From Planctomycetaceae bacterium (GTDB lineage: Bacteria; Planctomycetota; Planctomycetia; Pirellulales; Thermoguttaceae): DNA of 6,539 nt. The translations under genes were made by a program, and so were the position numbers. The notes under the pieces were generated by a model. That model saw only the letters and a list, made by a program, of their open reading frames with translations. It was not told where the DNA came from and did not search any database. Location: contig JAIROD010000512.1 of NCBI GenBank assembly GCA_031257725.1, forward strand, positions 1-6,539. Direction: 5' to 3'. Positions 6,031-6,539 of this stretch are shown one piece after another (the first letter of the stretch is position 1; each line of letters starts with the position of its first letter).

Positions 6031-6033
6031 ATT

Positions 6034-6061
6034 ATTTTATTACGTCGTTTTACTTTGTCAA
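6034..6061 (-). promoter_or_regulatory. Sigma70-type promoter, minus strand
   Basis: A perfect -35 TTGACA (6061-6056) and a -10 TAAAAT (6039-6034, one mismatch to TATAAT) are separated by 16 bp. Transcription would start near 6027 and run leftward through the 29-codon ORF to the terminators at 5890-5859 and 5834-5803. It is the best promoter match found in the window. Confidence 0.55.
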
Positions 6062-6105
6062 GCAGGAGGTTTTTAATTGGGATTAGAGTTTTCTACACAA
6101 TCTGT

Positions 6106-6174
6106 CGTCCCTAACAACGGAACGAAATTTTTTAATCGCATCGTTTGCTATCAACATATCATCCTTAACGGGAT
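6106..6174 (+). repeat. Decayed copy of two palindrome units from the 2975-3164 cluster
   Basis: 6106-6174 aligns end to end with 3097-3163 at roughly three quarters of positions, with small indels. The first palindrome is broken by an inserted AAC-like stretch (CGTCCCTAAC then AACGGAACG); the second is weakened to ATCC...GGAT. It fills most of the gap immediately before the PAS gene, so the 5' leader of that gene passes through it. Confidence 0.7.
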
Positions 6175-6198
6175 AAGGAAATTAAATAGACTATTACA

Positions 6199-6539
6199 AT
6201 GAAACACGACAATACGTTTGAGAAAATTTTAGAGACGCAGTCCCCGTTTGTGAACATTTTGCAATTATTTGATTTTTTGCCGAATGTTTTTTTTCACATT
6301 AAAGATATTCACCGAAAATTTCTTTGGATGAATGTTGCTCTTCGGGAGCATTTAGGGGAAAAAGAAGAGAGAGGTTTTCTTAACAAGACGGACTTGGATT
6401 ATTTTGACCCGAATTTAGTTGTTTTGTATCAACGTGAAGATAACGAAGTTATTACAACACGCCGTCCGATTCTCAATCAACCTTGGTTTGTTCCCGGTCA
6501 GAATAATGAACAGAAATGGTTTATCTCCAGTAAAATTCC
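6199..6539 (+). CDS. PAS-domain sensor protein, N-terminal part (cut by the window end)
   Basis: 113 codons are visible, still open at the window edge. Residues about 20-113 fit a PAS fold: LFDFLPNVFFHIKD (23-36), KTDLDYF (63-69), YQREDNEV (77-84), then a conserved Trp (107) and SSKI (110-113). The KD near the start, the KTD-x-D-x-F element and the y-x2-D-x2-V helix are standard for PAS domains that sense small ligands or redox state. In planctomycetes this layout often precedes an AraC-type DNA-binding domain, which would make it a transcription factor. A histidine kinase or diguanylate cyclase is also possible, because everything past the PAS domain is missing. The start is firm: an in-frame TAG lies four codons upstream (6187-6189), with no other start between. 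No Shine-Dalgarno is close; AAGGAA lies too far upstream. It is divergent from the small unit and the GTPase gene. Confidence 0.8.
   Translation, partial: MKHDNTFEKILETQSPFVNILQLFDFLPNVFFHIKDIHRKFLWMNVALREHLGEKEERGFLNKTDLDYFDPNLVVLYQREDNEVITTRRPILNQPWFVPGQNNEQKWFISSKI

Overview
The window looks like a stretch of an AT-rich bacterial chromosome, most likely from a flagellated Planctomycetota lineage. That assignment is an inference. It rests on an FlhF-type flagellar GTPase, a short GspF/PilC-family protein without neighbouring secretion genes, a PAS sensor of the type often fused to AraC regulators in planctomycetes, weak Shine-Dalgarno sequences before the large genes, and spacers crowded with palindromic repeats. 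No rRNA, tRNA, CRISPR array, integrase or transposase gene is visible.

Layout. Positions 1-575 hold no gene: four nearly identical 110-bp tandem repeats (31-466), then an imperfect inverted repeat (494-557). Three genes lie on the minus strand, listed here in transcription order: a 781-residue membrane-anchored GTPase of unknown function (5620 to 3275), a GspF/PilC-family inner-membrane protein (2844 to 1834), and flhF (1601 to 576) with a terminator whose stem overlaps its stop codon. The gaps of 430 and 232 bp are filled with repeats and hairpins, so the three genes are probably separate transcripts. At the right edge a plus-strand gene (6199 to the window end) encodes the N-terminal PAS domain of a truncated sensor or regulator, divergent from the GTPase gene.

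The spacer at 5621-6198 is the least ordinary part. On the minus strand it contains a good sigma70-type promoter (TTGACA, 16 bp, TAAAAT), a 5' hairpin, a 29-codon ORF and a rho-independent terminator, with a second terminator behind it. Together these form a compact transcription unit of about 170 nt that could encode a small protein or a small RNA. Further right lies a decayed copy of the palindromic repeat found at 2975-3164.

A 13-bp motif, ACTGAATA(A/G)TTAC, occurs five times plus one variant, always in spacers and never inside a confident gene. It often sits at the border between a gene end and a repeat cluster. It is the strongest repeated signal in the window that the genes do not explain. 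The genes do not form an obvious pathway: FlhF acts in flagellar placement, the GspF homologue in a type II secretion or type IV pilus-like machine, and the GTPase and the small unit have no assigned role.
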